A stretch of DNA of 64,000 nucleotides from Pseudomonadota bacterium (GCA_021819435.1 JAKARB010000017.1:1-64000); one strand, 5' to 3'. Positions 37,725 through 46,813 are shown, counted from the stretch's first letter. Numbers and translations are program-made. Notes: generated by a model from the sequence alone, not told the origin.

Positions 37725-37944
37725 TGCCCTGGGGCGCTGGGCCCACCCCTTTACTTGCTGCCTCCCGCCTTCACTCGCATGCGGGGGCTCCACAGGGGGA
37801 TGATGGCCAGCGGCCCGGGGTCGCTTCAGCGGCGACAATTGGGGGCGCCCGCCTCGCGACGACCCCGCGTTTCCTCGCGCTTCCTTGCGTTCCCTTGTGC
37901 TTCCTTGCCCAATCCCTGCGTCCCTCCCCCGCCTTCCCATCCGC

Positions 37945-39813
37945 GTGTCCGCCCAGCCTGAATCCCTGCCGCCGCCCCCGTCCGCCGAGCCCTTGCGCAT
38001 CCTGCAGGAGGTCTTCGGCTATGGCGCCTTCCGAGGCCAGCAGGCGGCCATCGTCGAGCAGGTGGCGTCCGGTGGCGACGCGCTCGTGCTCATGCCCACC
38101 GGCGGCGGCAAGAGCCTGTGCTACCAGGTGCCCGCCATCGCTCGGCATCGCCGCGGCCTGGGTGTCACCGTCGTGGTGTCGCCGCTGATCGCGCTGATGC
38201 ACGACCAGGTCGGCGCGCTCGAAGAGGTCGGCGTGCACGCCGCCTTCCTCAACAGCACCTTGAGCAGCGAGCAGGCCCAGCACATCGAGCGCGAGATGAT
38301 GTCCGGCCGCCTGGTGCTGCTCTACGTCGCCCCAGAGCGGGTCACCCATCCGCGCTTCCAGGCGCAGCTCGCCAGCCTGCACGAGCGCGGCCTGCTCAGC
38401 CTCTTCGCCATCGACGAAGCCCACTGCGTCAGCCAATGGGGCCACGATTTCCGCGAAGACTACCTGCAGCTCAGCATGCTGCACGAGCGCTACCCCGACG
38501 TGCCGCGCGTGGCGCTGACCGCCACCGCCGACGAGCAGACCCGCGCAGACATGGTCTCGCGCCTGGATCTGCACGCTGCCCGCGTCTTCGTCAGCAGCTT
38601 CGATCGCCCCAACATCCGCTACGCCCTGGTTGAGAAGGACAACCCTCGCCAGCAACTGCTGCGCTTCATCCGCGAGGAGCACGAGGGCGACGCCGGCATC
38701 GTCTATTGCCAAAGCCGCAAGAAGGTGGAAGACACCGCCGAGTGGCTCAAGGAGCAGGGCATCCCCGCCTTGCCGTATCACGCAGGCCTCGACGCCGCCG
38801 TGCGCCAGCGCCACCAGGACCGCTTCCTGCGCGAAGACGGCCTGGTCATGGTCGCCACCGTGGCCTTCGGCATGGGCATCGACAAGCCAGACGTGCGCTT
38901 CGTTGCTCACCTCGACCTGCCCAAGAACATCGAGGCCTACTACCAGGAAACCGGCCGCGCCGGCCGCGATGGCGCCGAGGCCGAGGCCTGGCTGACCTAC
39001 GGCCTGGCCGACGTGGTCAACCAGCGCCGCATGATCGACGAAGGCGGCGCCAGCGACGAGTTCAAGCGCGTGCAGCGCGCCAAGCTCGACGCCCTGCTGG
39101 CCCTGGCCGAGGCCCACGACTGCCGCCGCGTGCGCCTGCTGGCCTACTTCGGCGAGGCCAGCCGGCCCTGCGGAAATTGCGACAACTGCCTGCACCCGCC
39201 CCAGACCTGGGACGGCACCGAGGCCGCCCGCAAGCTGCTCAGCGGCATCTACCGCTTCTGGCAGCATGGCCAACAGCGCTTCGGCGCCGGCCACCTGATC
39301 GACGTGCTGCGCGGTCGCCGCACCGACAAGGTCGCGCAATACGGGCACGAGTCGCTCAGCACCTTCGGCATCGGCGCCGACCTGTCCGAGGCGCAGTGGC
39401 GGGCCGTGCTGCGCCAACTCATCGCGCTGGGTCACGTCGTGGCCGAAGGCGAGTTCAACACCCTGGGCCTGAGCGCCAGCGCCCGCGCCGTGCTCAAGGG
39501 CGAGGTGGACATTACCCTCAAGCAGGCTCCTGAGCCAGGGTCGCGCAGCAAGCCCGCGCGGGGCAAGGCCTCGGCGCCGCCCATCCCGCTCGAAGGCGAT
39601 GCGCTGTCTCGCTACGAAGCCCTCAAGGCCTGGCGTGCCCAGGTCGCACGCGAGCACAACCTGCCGGCCTACGTTGTCTTCCACGATGCCACCCTGGCCG
39701 AGATGGCCCGCCTGGCGCCATCCACGTTGGGCGAGCTGGCCACCATCAGCGGCGTCGGAGCGAAGAAACTCGAAGCCTACGGAGAACAGATCCTGGCGGT
39801 CTGGCGGGGTTGA
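37945..39813 (+). CDS. recQ: ATP-dependent DNA helicase RecQ
   Basis: 622 residues from GTG 37945. Helicase motifs in order: [12 protein letters not shown] (Walker A, Lys56), [15 protein letters not shown] (motif II and aromatic loop), [27 protein letters not shown] (motif VI). A RecQ zinc-binding domain ([12 protein letters not shown]...CGNCDNC), winged helix and C-terminal HRDC domain ([20 protein letters not shown]) follow. It unwinds 3'-5' in RecF-pathway recombination and replication restart. The start has no obvious Shine-Dalgarno; an upstream in-frame ATG would add only a low-complexity Pro-rich leader. Confidence 0.95.
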   Translation: MSAQPESLPPPPSAEPLRILQEVFGYGAFRGQQAAIVEQVASGGDALVLMPTGGGKSLCYQVPAIARHRRGLGVTVVVSPLIALMHDQVGALEEVGVHAAFLNSTLSSEQAQHIEREMMSGRLVLLYVAPERVTHPRFQAQLASLHERGLLSLFAIDEAHCVSQWGHDFREDYLQLSMLHERYPDVPRVALTATADEQTRADMVSRLDLHAARVFVSSFDRPNIRYALVEKDNPRQQLLRFIREEHEGDAGIVYCQSRKKVEDTAEWLKEQGIPALPYHAGLDAAVRQRHQDRFLREDGLVMVATVAFGMGIDKPDVRFVAHLDLPKNIEAYYQETGRAGRDGAEAEAWLTYGLADVVNQRRMIDEGGASDEFKRVQRAKLDALLALAEAHDCRRVRLLAYFGEASRPCGNCDNCLHPPQTWDGTEAARKLLSGIYRFWQHGQQRFGAGHLIDVLRGRRTDKVAQYGHESLSTFGIGADLSEAQWRAVLRQLIALGHVVAEGEFNTLGLSASARAVLKGEVDITLKQAPEPGSRSKPARGKASAPPIPLEGDALSRYEALKAWRAQVAREHNLPAYVVFHDATLAEMARLAPSTLGELATISGVGAKKLEAYGEQILAVWRG

Positions 39814-39833
39814 GTCTGTCCAGAGTTGGTGAA

Positions 39834-39850
39834 TGCACCAATGTGGTGTT
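39834..39850. promoter_or_regulatory. NtrC-like palindrome, distal site
   Basis: TGCACCAATGTGGTGTT resembles the NtrC-type site TGCACCAWWWTGGTGCA at most positions. It lies about 200 bp upstream of the first porin, together with a half-site ATTGGTGC at 39862-39869. It could equally be a LysR-type or other dyad. Confidence 0.4.
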
Positions 39851-39886
39851 TCGACAACTGAATTGGTGCGATGACACCCCTGGATG

Positions 39887-39906
39887 AGTTAAACGTTCGT
39901 TTAACT
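39887..39906. promoter_or_regulatory. 20-bp perfect-arm palindrome (TetR-type operator candidate)
   Basis: AGTTAAACGTTCGTTTAACT consists of two 9-bp arms that are exact complements around a central TT. This size and spacing is typical of TetR-family operators. It lies 81 bp after recQ and 145 bp before the porin start, upstream of the predicted porin promoter. No regulator gene is adjacent. Confidence 0.55.
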
Positions 39907-40000
39907 GACCATGGCCTGCGGTCATTGATGCTTACATTTCAAGCAATCAACGGCATTTCCGGTGATATCCATGCCCACACGCATCTGTGATCACCGGTTT

Positions 40001-40029
40001 TTGCCTTTGATGCACTACGTTGGTGCAAT
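40001..40029 (+). promoter_or_regulatory. Predicted porin promoter with overlapping TGCAC/GTGCA operator
   Basis: A sigma70-like pair TTGCCT (40001-40006) and TGCAAT (40024-40029) has a 17-bp spacer. The spacer and -10 contain the dyad TGCACTACGTTGGTGCA (40011-40027), closely matching NtrC-type sites. A protein bound there would block RNA polymerase, so the site is probably repressive for this promoter. No GG-N10-GC sigma54 element was found here. Confidence 0.5.
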
Positions 40030-40051
40030 AAAACCTTGTAGGAGAACTTAT

Positions 40052-41164
40052 ATGAAAAAGCATCTGATCGCTCTGGCCGCCTTGGCTGCCGCCACTTCGG
40101 CCTTTGCCCAGTCGTCCGTGACCTTGTACGGCAACCTCGACGCATCGATTGGTCGCAAGCAAACGCTCGACATCCAAGTCGACGGTTTCGGCAACCTGAC
40201 GGGTGTTTCCAAGTCGGGCGCCAACAAGATCGACTCTTCCGATCTGTATGAGAGCTTCTTCGGCGTGCGTGGTGAAGAAGACCTGGGCGGTGGCCTGAAG
40301 GCCCTGTTCAAGCTGGAAGCCCCGATCGCCGTGGACACGGGTGCCGCCAACTCCCAACTGTTCAGCAAGAACGCCCTCGTCGGCTTGTCCGGTGGCTTCG
40401 GTACCGTCAGCCTGGGCCGCATCGAAAGCCTGTTCAAGGTCGAATCCGCCGCCTTCAACCCCTTCGGCAGCTCGGCCATCTATTCGCCTTCCGCCCGCCT
40501 GGGTCTGGGCAAGGGTCAACTGAACAGCCTGCTCAGCCAGCTTCAGTCCGGCTATTCCCTGAATTCGACGGATGGCAGCTGGTCCAACACCGTTGCCTAT
40601 GCTTCGCCCAACCTGTCCGGCGTGACGCTCGGCGCTCAATACAGCGCCAAGGAGACTGGCCGTGGCTCGGCTGCTGATGGCACGTACAACGGCGGTGCTT
40701 ATGACCTGAGCGCGGGCTACGCCTCCGGTGCGTTCGCTGCCTCGCTGGTTTATGGCGAAGTTCGCTCCACCGACGCCACCGCCTCTTCGATCAAGGACAA
40801 GGCTTGGCTGGCCGGCGCTTCCTACGACTTCGGCGTGGTGAAGGCCTTCGCGCAATACGGTCGTGACAAGTTCACCCAGCGCGATGAAGAAGGTTCGGTC
40901 ACGCCCAAGTTCTTCCAACTGGGCGTGTCGGCTCCTGTTGGCGCCAACGGCACGGTCCTGGCTTCGTTCGGCCGCACCAAGGTCACCCTGGACGACGTGT
41001 CCTTCAAGACCCATGACCTGTCCCTGGGCTACACCCATTCGCTCTCCAAGCGCACCAGCGTGTACACGGCTGTGCTGAGCGAAAAGGCCGAGGCCAAGGT
41101 CGGTGACGAAAGCGGCTCCAAGTCGATCGTCAACTACTCGGTGGGCGTCCGTCACGCCTTCTGA
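40052..41164 (+). CDS. Gram-negative trimeric porin 1
   Basis: 370 residues. Signal peptide MKKHLIALAALAAATSAFA is followed by mature QSSVTLYGNLDASIG; beta-strand repeats with FGVRGEEDLGGGLKALFKLE, VGLSGGFGTVSLGR and the C-terminal VGVRHAF (terminal Phe) mark the Burkholderiales OmpC-like porin family. It forms a 16-stranded outer-membrane pore. AGGAG lies 7 nt before ATG 40052. Monocistronic, with its own promoter dyads and terminator. The second porin downstream is homologous but clearly diverged. Confidence 0.95.
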   Translation: MKKHLIALAALAAATSAFAQSSVTLYGNLDASIGRKQTLDIQVDGFGNLTGVSKSGANKIDSSDLYESFFGVRGEEDLGGGLKALFKLEAPIAVDTGAANSQLFSKNALVGLSGGFGTVSLGRIESLFKVESAAFNPFGSSAIYSPSARLGLGKGQLNSLLSQLQSGYSLNSTDGSWSNTVAYASPNLSGVTLGAQYSAKETGRGSAADGTYNGGAYDLSAGYASGAFAASLVYGEVRSTDATASSIKDKAWLAGASYDFGVVKAFAQYGRDKFTQRDEEGSVTPKFFQLGVSAPVGANGTVLASFGRTKVTLDDVSFKTHDLSLGYTHSLSKRTSVYTAVLSEKAEAKVGDESGSKSIVNYSVGVRHAF

Positions 41165-41210
41165 TCAAGTCTTGCGGCACGCACAGCCGCACCAAAGAAC
41201 CAGAGTTGAA

Positions 41211-41237
41211 AGCGCCCCTTCGGGGGCGCTTTTTTTG
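41211..41237 (+). terminator. Rho-independent terminator of porin 1
   Basis: AGCGCCCC and GGGGCGCT form an 8-bp stem with a TTCG tetraloop, followed by seven T. It starts 46 nt after the porin stop. Confidence 0.93.
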
Positions 41238-41451
41238 CTTGGATCGATGGTCTGTTTCTTGCTTATGAAAACATCGCTTGATGCTGTCTTTTGTTGCGTT
41301 ATTGCAACTGCCGGGGTTTTCAAGTGAGCATGATTCTTGCTTAAATGGCCGACGAGGACGGATCGTCCCAACAAAATCCTTCGCGCTGTGAGGCCCCACT
41401 TGCTCCCGGCGCAGGATCCCAACCTTCTTCCCATAGCTAGGAGAACTCTTG

Positions 41452-42549
41452 ATGTTTGCAAAGAAGAATCTGGTGGCTGCCGCCGCCCTGCTGGCCCTGG
41501 TCGGCGTCGCCCAAGCCCAGTCCAGCGTGAAGCTGTATGGCTACCTGGAAGCTGACGTTGGCTCCTACAAGGCCGTTGGTGGCAAGACCACCACCAAGGT
41601 CCAGAGCGGCGACATGATGACCAGCTTCATCGGCTTCTCTGGCGTCGAAGACCTCGGCAGCGGCCTGAAGGCCGAATTCGCGCTCGAGTCCTTCATCGGT
41701 GGTGACACCGGTTCGAACGTGCCTAACCAAGCTGGTCAGTTCTGGAGCCGCACTTCCTGGGTCGGCCTGAGTGGCGGCTTCGGTCGAGTTGCTCTCGGTC
41801 AGTACGACAACGCTCTCTTCACTGCCGGCTACACCTATAACCCGTTCGGCAGTTCGATGACCTTCTCGCCCACCATGCGTCATTTCTATGACCTGGGCTC
41901 GACCACTCGTGGTAACGCTGGCACGTACGCTCTCTCGCAAGGTGATACCGGTTGGGTGAACTCCATCACCTACGAAACCCCGGTTTTTGGTGGCTTTGCA
42001 GGTAGCCTGCAGTTCTCGCCCAAGGAGAGCAGCAGCTCTGGAGACAAGAACAGCTACACCGTCAGCGGTTCGTACAACAACGGCCCATTCAGCGCCATGG
42101 CTGTGTATGTCGATGGTGGCAAGGCTCCTAAGGTCACCTCTTCGGCTGCTGCTTCGCCCTATATCATGGCCTTCCGCTCTGCCAGCTTCGGCGCCAGCTA
42201 TGACTTTGGCGTGGTGAAGGCCTTTGGTCAGTACACCCGCTTCAAGTACTACTCTGACGGTCTGTTCGATCTGGATGTGAACGCTCCCGATGGCAGCGTG
42301 AACAAGGCCAATGTGTGGCAACTCGGTGTGAGCGTGCCGGTCACGGCTTCTGGCTCCGTGTTGGCCTCGTACGGCGAAGCCAAGTACAAGGGCCCGACAG
42401 ATGGCAGCGCCAAGGACAAGATCCTGTCTTTGGGCTATGACCACGCTCTGTCCAAGCGCACCAGCGTGTTCACCGCCTTCACCAGCGAAAAGCTGACCGA
42501 CGAAAAGTCGGGCCGTGCCTTCGCCGTGGGCGTCAAGCACAACTTCTGA
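41452..42549 (+). CDS. Gram-negative trimeric porin 2
   Basis: 365 residues with signal peptide MFAKKNLVAAAALLALVGVAQA and mature QSSVKLYGYLEADVG. Porin strands FIGFSGVEDLGSGLKAEFALES and VGLSGGFGRVALGQYDNALF follow, and the protein ends in VGVKHNF. It shares overall layout with porin 1 but differs in loops. AGGAG (41439-41443) is 8 nt before ATG 41452. The 287-bp upstream region has no copy of the dyads in front of porin 1, so the two genes are probably regulated differently. Confidence 0.95.
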   Translation: MFAKKNLVAAAALLALVGVAQAQSSVKLYGYLEADVGSYKAVGGKTTTKVQSGDMMTSFIGFSGVEDLGSGLKAEFALESFIGGDTGSNVPNQAGQFWSRTSWVGLSGGFGRVALGQYDNALFTAGYTYNPFGSSMTFSPTMRHFYDLGSTTRGNAGTYALSQGDTGWVNSITYETPVFGGFAGSLQFSPKESSSSGDKNSYTVSGSYNNGPFSAMAVYVDGGKAPKVTSSAAASPYIMAFRSASFGASYDFGVVKAFGQYTRFKYYSDGLFDLDVNAPDGSVNKANVWQLGVSVPVTASGSVLASYGEAKYKGPTDGSAKDKILSLGYDHALSKRTSVFTAFTSEKLTDEKSGRAFAVGVKHNF

Positions 42550-42561
42550 TCAGGCATGCGA

Positions 42562-42618
42562 GGGGCTGGGCATCCAGCCCCCTCACAGCGATCAACAGGC
42601 GCCTTCGGGCGCCTTTTT
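42562..42618 (+). terminator. Double-hairpin terminator of porin 2
   Basis: A first stem GGGGCTGG/CCAGCCCC (42562-42581) is followed by GGCGCC-TTCG-GGCGCC (42598-42613) and five T. The second hairpin is a standard rho-independent terminator. Confidence 0.9.
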
Positions 42619-42752
42619 GTTTCCGGCGCTGATGATGATCCGCATGTCTGCCTGCCATGGATTGCATGCAGCCATTGCAGCCCCGACCTCTGACAGTTGG
42701 CTGCCGCGAGGATGACGGTGCTCAAGCACCTCGAATCCAAAGTGCGTCAAGC
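42619..42752 (+). other. Non-coding stretch upstream of the candidate small RNA
   Basis: No gene is supported. GGTGCT-CA-AGCACC (42717-42730), a 6-bp inverted repeat, lies 22 bp upstream of the sigma54-like promoter and could be an activator site or a remnant. Short open frames here read through into the antisense of metW and have no recognisable product. Confidence 0.45.
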
Positions 42753-42768
42753 TGGCACGCCAAATGCA
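42753..42768 (+). promoter_or_regulatory. Sigma54-type (-24/-12) promoter
   Basis: TGGCACGCCAAATGCA matches the RpoN consensus TGGCACG-N4-TTGCW except for one base (A for the first T of TTGC). The invariant GG-N10-GC spacing is exact (GG 42754-42755, GC 42766-42767). Transcription would start near 42779, just before three hairpins and a terminator. Confidence 0.65.
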
Positions 42769-42778
42769 TATCTTCATG

Positions 42779-42908
42779 CGGGTTCGCTGATTGGTTCAGC
42801 TGGCACCCGCCAGACACGAGCCAGGCAGCACGAGGGGCCTGCGGTCTTCGGACCGTTGTTTGACCAGAGCGTTTGGGCGCTCCCTTGGCAGGGAGCGCCC
42901 CTTTTTTT
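42779..42908 (+). ncRNA. Candidate sigma54-dependent small RNA of about 130 nt
   Basis: The predicted transcript contains no open reading frame. It folds into three clear stem-loops: CTGGC-ACCC-GCCAG (42800-42813), CGGTC-TTCG-GACCG (42842-42855) and a 10-bp terminator stem (42875-42900) followed by seven T. The ACCC loop and the unpaired stretches could pair with mRNAs. It lies between porin 2 and metW, on the opposite strand to metW. Because no upstream gene is left unterminated (porin 2 has its own terminator), this terminator must serve its own transcript. The function is unknown. Confidence 0.62.
42875..42908 (+). terminator. Strong orphan rho-independent terminator
   Basis: GGGCGCTCCC (42875-42884) and GGGAGCGCCC (42891-42900) form a perfect 10-bp stem with a 6-nt loop, followed by C and seven T. 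The T-run is only on the plus strand, so it does not serve the convergent metW gene. Confidence 0.9.
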
Positions 42909-42957
42909 CGCGCATGCAGCCCATTCGCGGCCCATGCTCAGTGGCCAGGGCGCCGCT

Positions 42958-43563
42958 TCAGACTCGCTCGAACTGGAACACCGCCGAACTGGCAAGCAAG
43001 TTGGGCCAATGGCGCACCACCTCACCCTCGTGCAGCCCGAACGACTCCACGATGCGCAGGCCATTGCGGCGCGCCAGCACCTCGAAATCGGCGAAGGTGG
43101 CCACGCGGATGTTGGGCGTGTCGTACCACTGGTAGGGCAGTGCACGCGTGACGGGCATGCGCCCGCGCAACACACTGAGTCGGTGCGGCCAGTGCGCAAA
43201 ATTGGGGAAGCTCACCAGGCCCACGCGGCCGATGCGCGCGGTCTCGCGCAGCATGGCTTCGGTGTTGCGCAGGTGCTGGAGGGTGTCGAGCTGCAGCACC
43301 ACGTCGAAGCTGTTGTCTTCGAACAGGGCCAGGCCTTCTTCGAGGTTGTGCTGGATGACGTTGATGCCGCGCGCCACGCAGGCCATCACCTGCGCGTCGT
43401 CGAGCTCGATGCCGTAGCCGGTGCAGCCGCGTTCGTCGCGCAGCAGGGCCAGCAGCTCGCCGCTGCCGCAGCCCAGGTCAAGCACGCGCGAGCCGCGCGG
43501 GATCAGCTCCGCGATGATGCGATGGAAGGTCTGGCGCGAGGCCTGAAGCTGGGCGGCGTTCAT
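42958..43563 (-). CDS. metW: Methionine biosynthesis protein MetW
   Basis: 201 residues of methyltransferase-like fold: [48 protein letters not shown] and [19 protein letters not shown] are characteristic of MetW. It partners MetX; in several proteobacteria MetW is needed for, or regulates, homoserine acyltransfer. ATG overlaps the metX stop (43560-43563), so the two are co-translated under the SAM-II riboswitch. Confidence 0.95.
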   Translation of the reverse strand: MNAAQLQASRQTFHRIIAELIPRGSRVLDLGCGSGELLALLRDERGCTGYGIELDDAQVMACVARGINVIQHNLEEGLALFEDNSFDVVLQLDTLQHLRNTEAMLRETARIGRVGLVSFPNFAHWPHRLSVLRGRMPVTRALPYQWYDTPNIRVATFADFEVLARRNGLRIVESFGLHEGEVVRHWPNLLASSAVFQFERV

Positions 43564-44744
43564 GCGCGCACCTCCTGGGCACCATGGGCACCTTGGACGT
43601 CCAGGGCGATGCGTTCGAAGTAGGCCCGCACCACGCCGTGGTAGCGGGGGTCGTCAAGCAGGAAGGCGTCGTGGCCGTGCGGGGCGTCGATCTCGGCGTA
43701 GCTCACGTCGTGGCGGTTGTCGACCAGGGCCTTGACGATCTCGCGCGAGCGCGCCGGCGAGAAGCGCCAGTCGGTGGTGAAGCTGATGACCAGGAACTTG
43801 GCGAGCGCCCGGGCCATGGCCGCCGCCAGCTTGCCGCCGTGCGTGCGGGCCGGGTCGAAGTAGTCGAGCGCGCGCGTGATCAGCAGGTAGGTGTTGGCGT
43901 CGAAGTAGTCGCTGAACTTGTCGCCCTGGTAGCGCAGGTAGCTTTCGACTTGAAACTCGATGTCCTGGGTGCTGTAGCCGGGCGCGTCGCCAATGGCGCG
44001 GCCCACCATCTCGCGGCCGAACTTTTCTTCCATCGCGTCGTCCGAGAGGTAGGTGATGTGGCCGATCATGCGCGCCACGCGCAGGCCACGGCGCGGTATC
44101 ACGCCGTGCTCATAGAAGTGGCCGCCGTGGAAGTCGGGGTCGGTGACGATGGCGCGGCGCGCCACCTCGTTGAAAGCGATGTTCTGCGCCGAGAGCTTGG
44201 GTGCGGTGGCGATGGCCACGCAATGGCGCACGCGTTCGGGGTGCTGCAGCGTCCAGCTCAGGGCCTGCATGCCGCCCAGGCTGCCGCCCAGCACCGCAGC
44301 CAGTTGCTTGACACCCAGCGCATCGAGCACGCGGGCCTGGGCGTTGACCCAGTCTTCCACCGTCACCACGGGGAAGTCGGCGCCATAGGGCTTGCCGGTG
44401 TCGGGGTTGGTGTGCATCGGGCCCGTCGAGCCGAAGCAGGAGCCGGGGTTGTTGATGCCGATGACGAAGAAGCGGTTGGTGTCGACCGGCTTGCCAGGGC
44501 CGATCATGTTGTCCCACCAGCCCTGGCTCTTGGGCAGTGGCTGGCCGTCGGGGCCGGCGTGCAGGCCGGCGAAGTGGTGCGAGGCGTTGAGCGCGTGGCA
44601 CACCAGCACGGCGTTGCTGCCGTCTGCGTTGAGCTGGCCGTGGGTCTCGTAGGCGAGTGTGTAGTCGCGCAGTTGTGCACCGCTTTGCAGGTGCAGCGGT
44701 TCGCTGAAGTGCAGCGTGGCAGGCGTGACGATGCCAAGTGACAT
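43560..44744 (-). CDS. metX: Homoserine O-acyltransferase MetX
   Basis: 394 residues of alpha/beta-hydrolase fold. The nucleophile is Ser155 in [10 protein letters not shown]; His358 in [10 protein letters not shown] completes the triad with an upstream Asp. [14 protein letters not shown] is a MetX signature. It acylates homoserine at the first committed step of methionine synthesis; whether acetyl or succinyl is used cannot be read reliably (MetW-linked homologues are often succinyltransferases). ATG 44744 starts at [11 protein letters not shown]; the riboswitch-terminator leader lies immediately upstream. Confidence 0.95.
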   Translation of the reverse strand: MSLGIVTPATLHFSEPLHLQSGAQLRDYTLAYETHGQLNADGSNAVLVCHALNASHHFAGLHAGPDGQPLPKSQGWWDNMIGPGKPVDTNRFFVIGINNPGSCFGSTGPMHTNPDTGKPYGADFPVVTVEDWVNAQARVLDALGVKQLAAVLGGSLGGMQALSWTLQHPERVRHCVAIATAPKLSAQNIAFNEVARRAIVTDPDFHGGHFYEHGVIPRRGLRVARMIGHITYLSDDAMEEKFGREMVGRAIGDAPGYSTQDIEFQVESYLRYQGDKFSDYFDANTYLLITRALDYFDPARTHGGKLAAAMARALAKFLVISFTTDWRFSPARSREIVKALVDNRHDVSYAEIDAPHGHDAFLLDDPRYHGVVRAYFERIALDVQGAHGAQEVRA

Positions 44745-44756
44745 GGGACAGGTCCG

Positions 44757-44796
44757 CAAAAAAACAAAACCGGCCGCGCAAGAAGCAGGGGCCGGT
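44757..44796 (-). terminator. Leader terminator (expression platform) of the metX riboswitch
   Basis: On the minus strand ACCGGCC (44790-44796) pairs with GGCCGGT (44769-44775) around a 14-nt loop, followed by TTTGTTTTTTT. It lies between the SAM-II aptamer and the metX start codon, so transcription probably stops here when SAM is bound. Confidence 0.82.
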
Positions 44797-44802
44797 GGCA
44801 GC

Positions 44803-44893
44803 GACCTCTTTAGCGGCATTTTTAAAGCGCCCGCAATTCGGAACCGTCGTGGGCCGGGAGGCAGGGCTCCTGACCGTGACAAATCGGCGCTGG
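44803..44893 (-). promoter_or_regulatory. SAM-II riboswitch upstream of metX-metW
   Basis: On the minus strand the aptamer shows stem P1 GCGCC (44886-44890) / GGCGC (44827-44831), the conserved GATTTG directly after P1, TTGC before the closing strand, TTTAAA after it, and the conserved CGCTAAAGAGG (44805-44815). These elements and their order are diagnostic of the SAM-II class. Loop 1 is unusually long (about 37 nt inserted between GATTTG and the CGAATTGC segment). With the terminator downstream it should turn metXW off when S-adenosylmethionine is abundant. A -10-like TACACT (44899-44904) lies just upstream. Confidence 0.85.
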
Positions 44894-45080
44894 GTGGGAG
44901 TGTAGCCTGATTCGCGGTCTGCATGGCGGCCGTGCGGACCCTGGGCATCGCCAGGGCTGGATGGTGAATACCGTGCTTTCTCCACGGATGGCGCCCTGGG
45001 CCCTTGTCTACATTGTGGGCGTGCATCGTGGCCGGTTCGCCCGCCCGGGGCGATGCCACATCACCCTGGGAGCAGTGACC

Positions 45081-46736
45081 ATGCCGCGTTGGCTGATTCG
45101 ACTCAATGAGTACGTGCCCATCCGCTATGCAGCGTGGATCGCCGCGTGGCTGTTGTTCGCCTGGGGCCTGTGTCGCTGGGAGCGGGTGCCTGGTTGGGGC
45201 GCCGGTTTGCTCATCGTGGTGGGCGGGGGCCTGGTGCTGCTGGGTGTCAATGACATGCGCCAGCGCGCCCGCTCGGTGTTGCGCAACTACCCGGTCATCG
45301 GGCACATGCGCTACCTGCTGGAGTTCATCCGGCCCGAGATCCGCCAGTACTTCATCGAAAGCGACAACGAGGCCGCCCCTTTTTCGCGGCAGCAGCGTTC
45401 GCTGGTCTACCAGCGCGCCAAGGGCGAGCCCGACAAGCGACCCTTCGGCACCCAGCAGGACGTGGGCGCCAATGGCTACGAGTGGTTGAGCCATTCCATC
45501 AGCCCGACGCGGTTGCCCTCGCACGATTTCCGCGTGACGATCGGCGCGGGCGGCTCGTCCTGCACCCAGCCCTACAGCGCCAGCATCTTCAACATCTCGG
45601 CGATGAGCTTTGGGGCGCTGAGCGCCAACGCCGTGCTCGCGCTCAATGGTGGCGCCCGCAAGGGTGGTTTCGCGCATGACACGGGCGAGGGCTCGATCAG
45701 CCGCTATCACCGCGAGCCCGGTGGTGACTTGATCTGGGAGATTGGCTCAGGTTACTTCGGTTGTCGCACCGCCGACGGTCAGTTCGACGAAGCCCGCTTC
45801 GCCCTCAATGCCAGCGATCCACAGGTCAAGCTCATCGAGCTCAAGATCAGCCAAGGGGCCAAGCCGGGCCATGGTGGCGTGCTGCCCGGGCCCAAGGTGA
45901 CGCCAGAGATCGCGGAGGCGCGTGGTGTGGCAGTGGGCCAGGATTGCGTTTCGCCGGCCAGCCACAACGCTTTTTCCACACCCATTGAGATGATGCAGTT
46001 CATCGAGAAGCTGCGGCAGCTCTCGGGCGGCAAGCCGGTGGGCTTCAAGTTCTGCATGGGACACCCTTGGGAATGGTTCGCCATGGTCAAGGCCATGCGC
46101 GAGACCGGTTTGTGGCCGGATTTCATCGTGGTCGATGGGGCAGAGGGCGGCACGGGTGCTGCGCCGCTGGAGTTCACCGATCACGTGGGCGCGCCCTTGC
46201 AAGAGGGCCTGCTGCTGGTGCACAACACGCTGGTGGGTTTGGGCGAGCGACACCGCGTGAAGATCGGCTGCGCGGGCAAGGTCATCAGCTCCTTCGATAT
46301 CGCGCGCATGATGGCGCTCGGCGCGGACTGGTGCAATTCGGCGCGCGGATTCATGTTCGCGCTGGGTTGCATCCAGGCGCAGAGCTGCCACACGGGCCAC
46401 TGCCCCACGGGGGTGACCACGCAAGACCCGCTGCGTCAGCGCGCGCTGGTGGTGCCCGACAAGGCCGAGCGTGTGTATCGCTATCACCAGCTCACGCTGC
46501 ATGCCTTGCAGGAGCTGATCCAGGCGGCGGGCTTGCAGCACCCCAACGAGATCACCGCCGATCACATCGTGCGGCGGGTCTCGGGGGTGGAGGTCAAGCG
46601 CCTGTCCAACTTGCTGCCTTACACGAAGACAGGCGAGTTGCTGGCGGCCGAGCGTGGTGCCATCCCCTGGAGCCAGCCGGTGTTCGAGCAGTACTGGATG
46701 CGCGCGCGCGCCGAGTCGTTCGGGCTGGCCGACTGA
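45081..46736 (+). CDS. FMN-binding glutamate-synthase-domain protein, membrane-associated
   Basis: 551 residues. Two N-terminal transmembrane helices (about residues 16-33 and 40-56) precede a single glutamate-synthase FMN domain: [55 protein letters not shown] and the 3Fe-4S cysteine cluster [16 protein letters not shown]. It lacks the amidotransferase and NADPH modules of real GltB, so it is not a complete glutamate synthase; the electron donor and substrate are unknown. ATG 45081 follows GGGAG by 8 nt. It is a free-standing gene between metX (divergent) and a GST (convergent). Confidence 0.88.
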   Translation: MPRWLIRLNEYVPIRYAAWIAAWLLFAWGLCRWERVPGWGAGLLIVVGGGLVLLGVNDMRQRARSVLRNYPVIGHMRYLLEFIRPEIRQYFIESDNEAAPFSRQQRSLVYQRAKGEPDKRPFGTQQDVGANGYEWLSHSISPTRLPSHDFRVTIGAGGSSCTQPYSASIFNISAMSFGALSANAVLALNGGARKGGFAHDTGEGSISRYHREPGGDLIWEIGSGYFGCRTADGQFDEARFALNASDPQVKLIELKISQGAKPGHGGVLPGPKVTPEIAEARGVAVGQDCVSPASHNAFSTPIEMMQFIEKLRQLSGGKPVGFKFCMGHPWEWFAMVKAMRETGLWPDFIVVDGAEGGTGAAPLEFTDHVGAPLQEGLLLVHNTLVGLGERHRVKIGCAGKVISSFDIARMMALGADWCNSARGFMFALGCIQAQSCHTGHCPTGVTTQDPLRQRALVVPDKAERVYRYHQLTLHALQELIQAAGLQHPNEITADHIVRRVSGVEVKRLSNLLPYTKTGELLAAERGAIPWSQPVFEQYWMRARAESFGLAD

Positions 46737-46782
46737 GGGCACGGGCCCTCACCTTGACACGATCATGGCCGTGCCTCGGCGG

Positions 46783-46801
46783 GGAAACCTCTTGGGTTTC
46801 C
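46783..46801. terminator. Hairpin between convergent genes
   Basis: GGAAACC (46783-46789) and GGTTTCC (46795-46801) form a 7-bp stem with a 5-nt loop between the glutamate-synthase-like and GST genes. No T-run follows on either strand, so the terminator role is only suggested by position. Confidence 0.3.
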
Positions 46802-46813
46802 GTGTCCCCCAGT

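Noticed and set aside
39907..40051. Possible sigma54 promoter for porin 1, searched for because of the NtrC-like dyads
   Set aside because: No GG-N10-GC element with acceptable flanks was found; a sigma70-like pair fits better.
42697..43623. A 308-codon plus-strand frame overlapping the small-RNA interval and metW
   Set aside because: No domain is recognisable, most of it is antisense to metW, and the terminator at 42875-42908 would cut its transcript.
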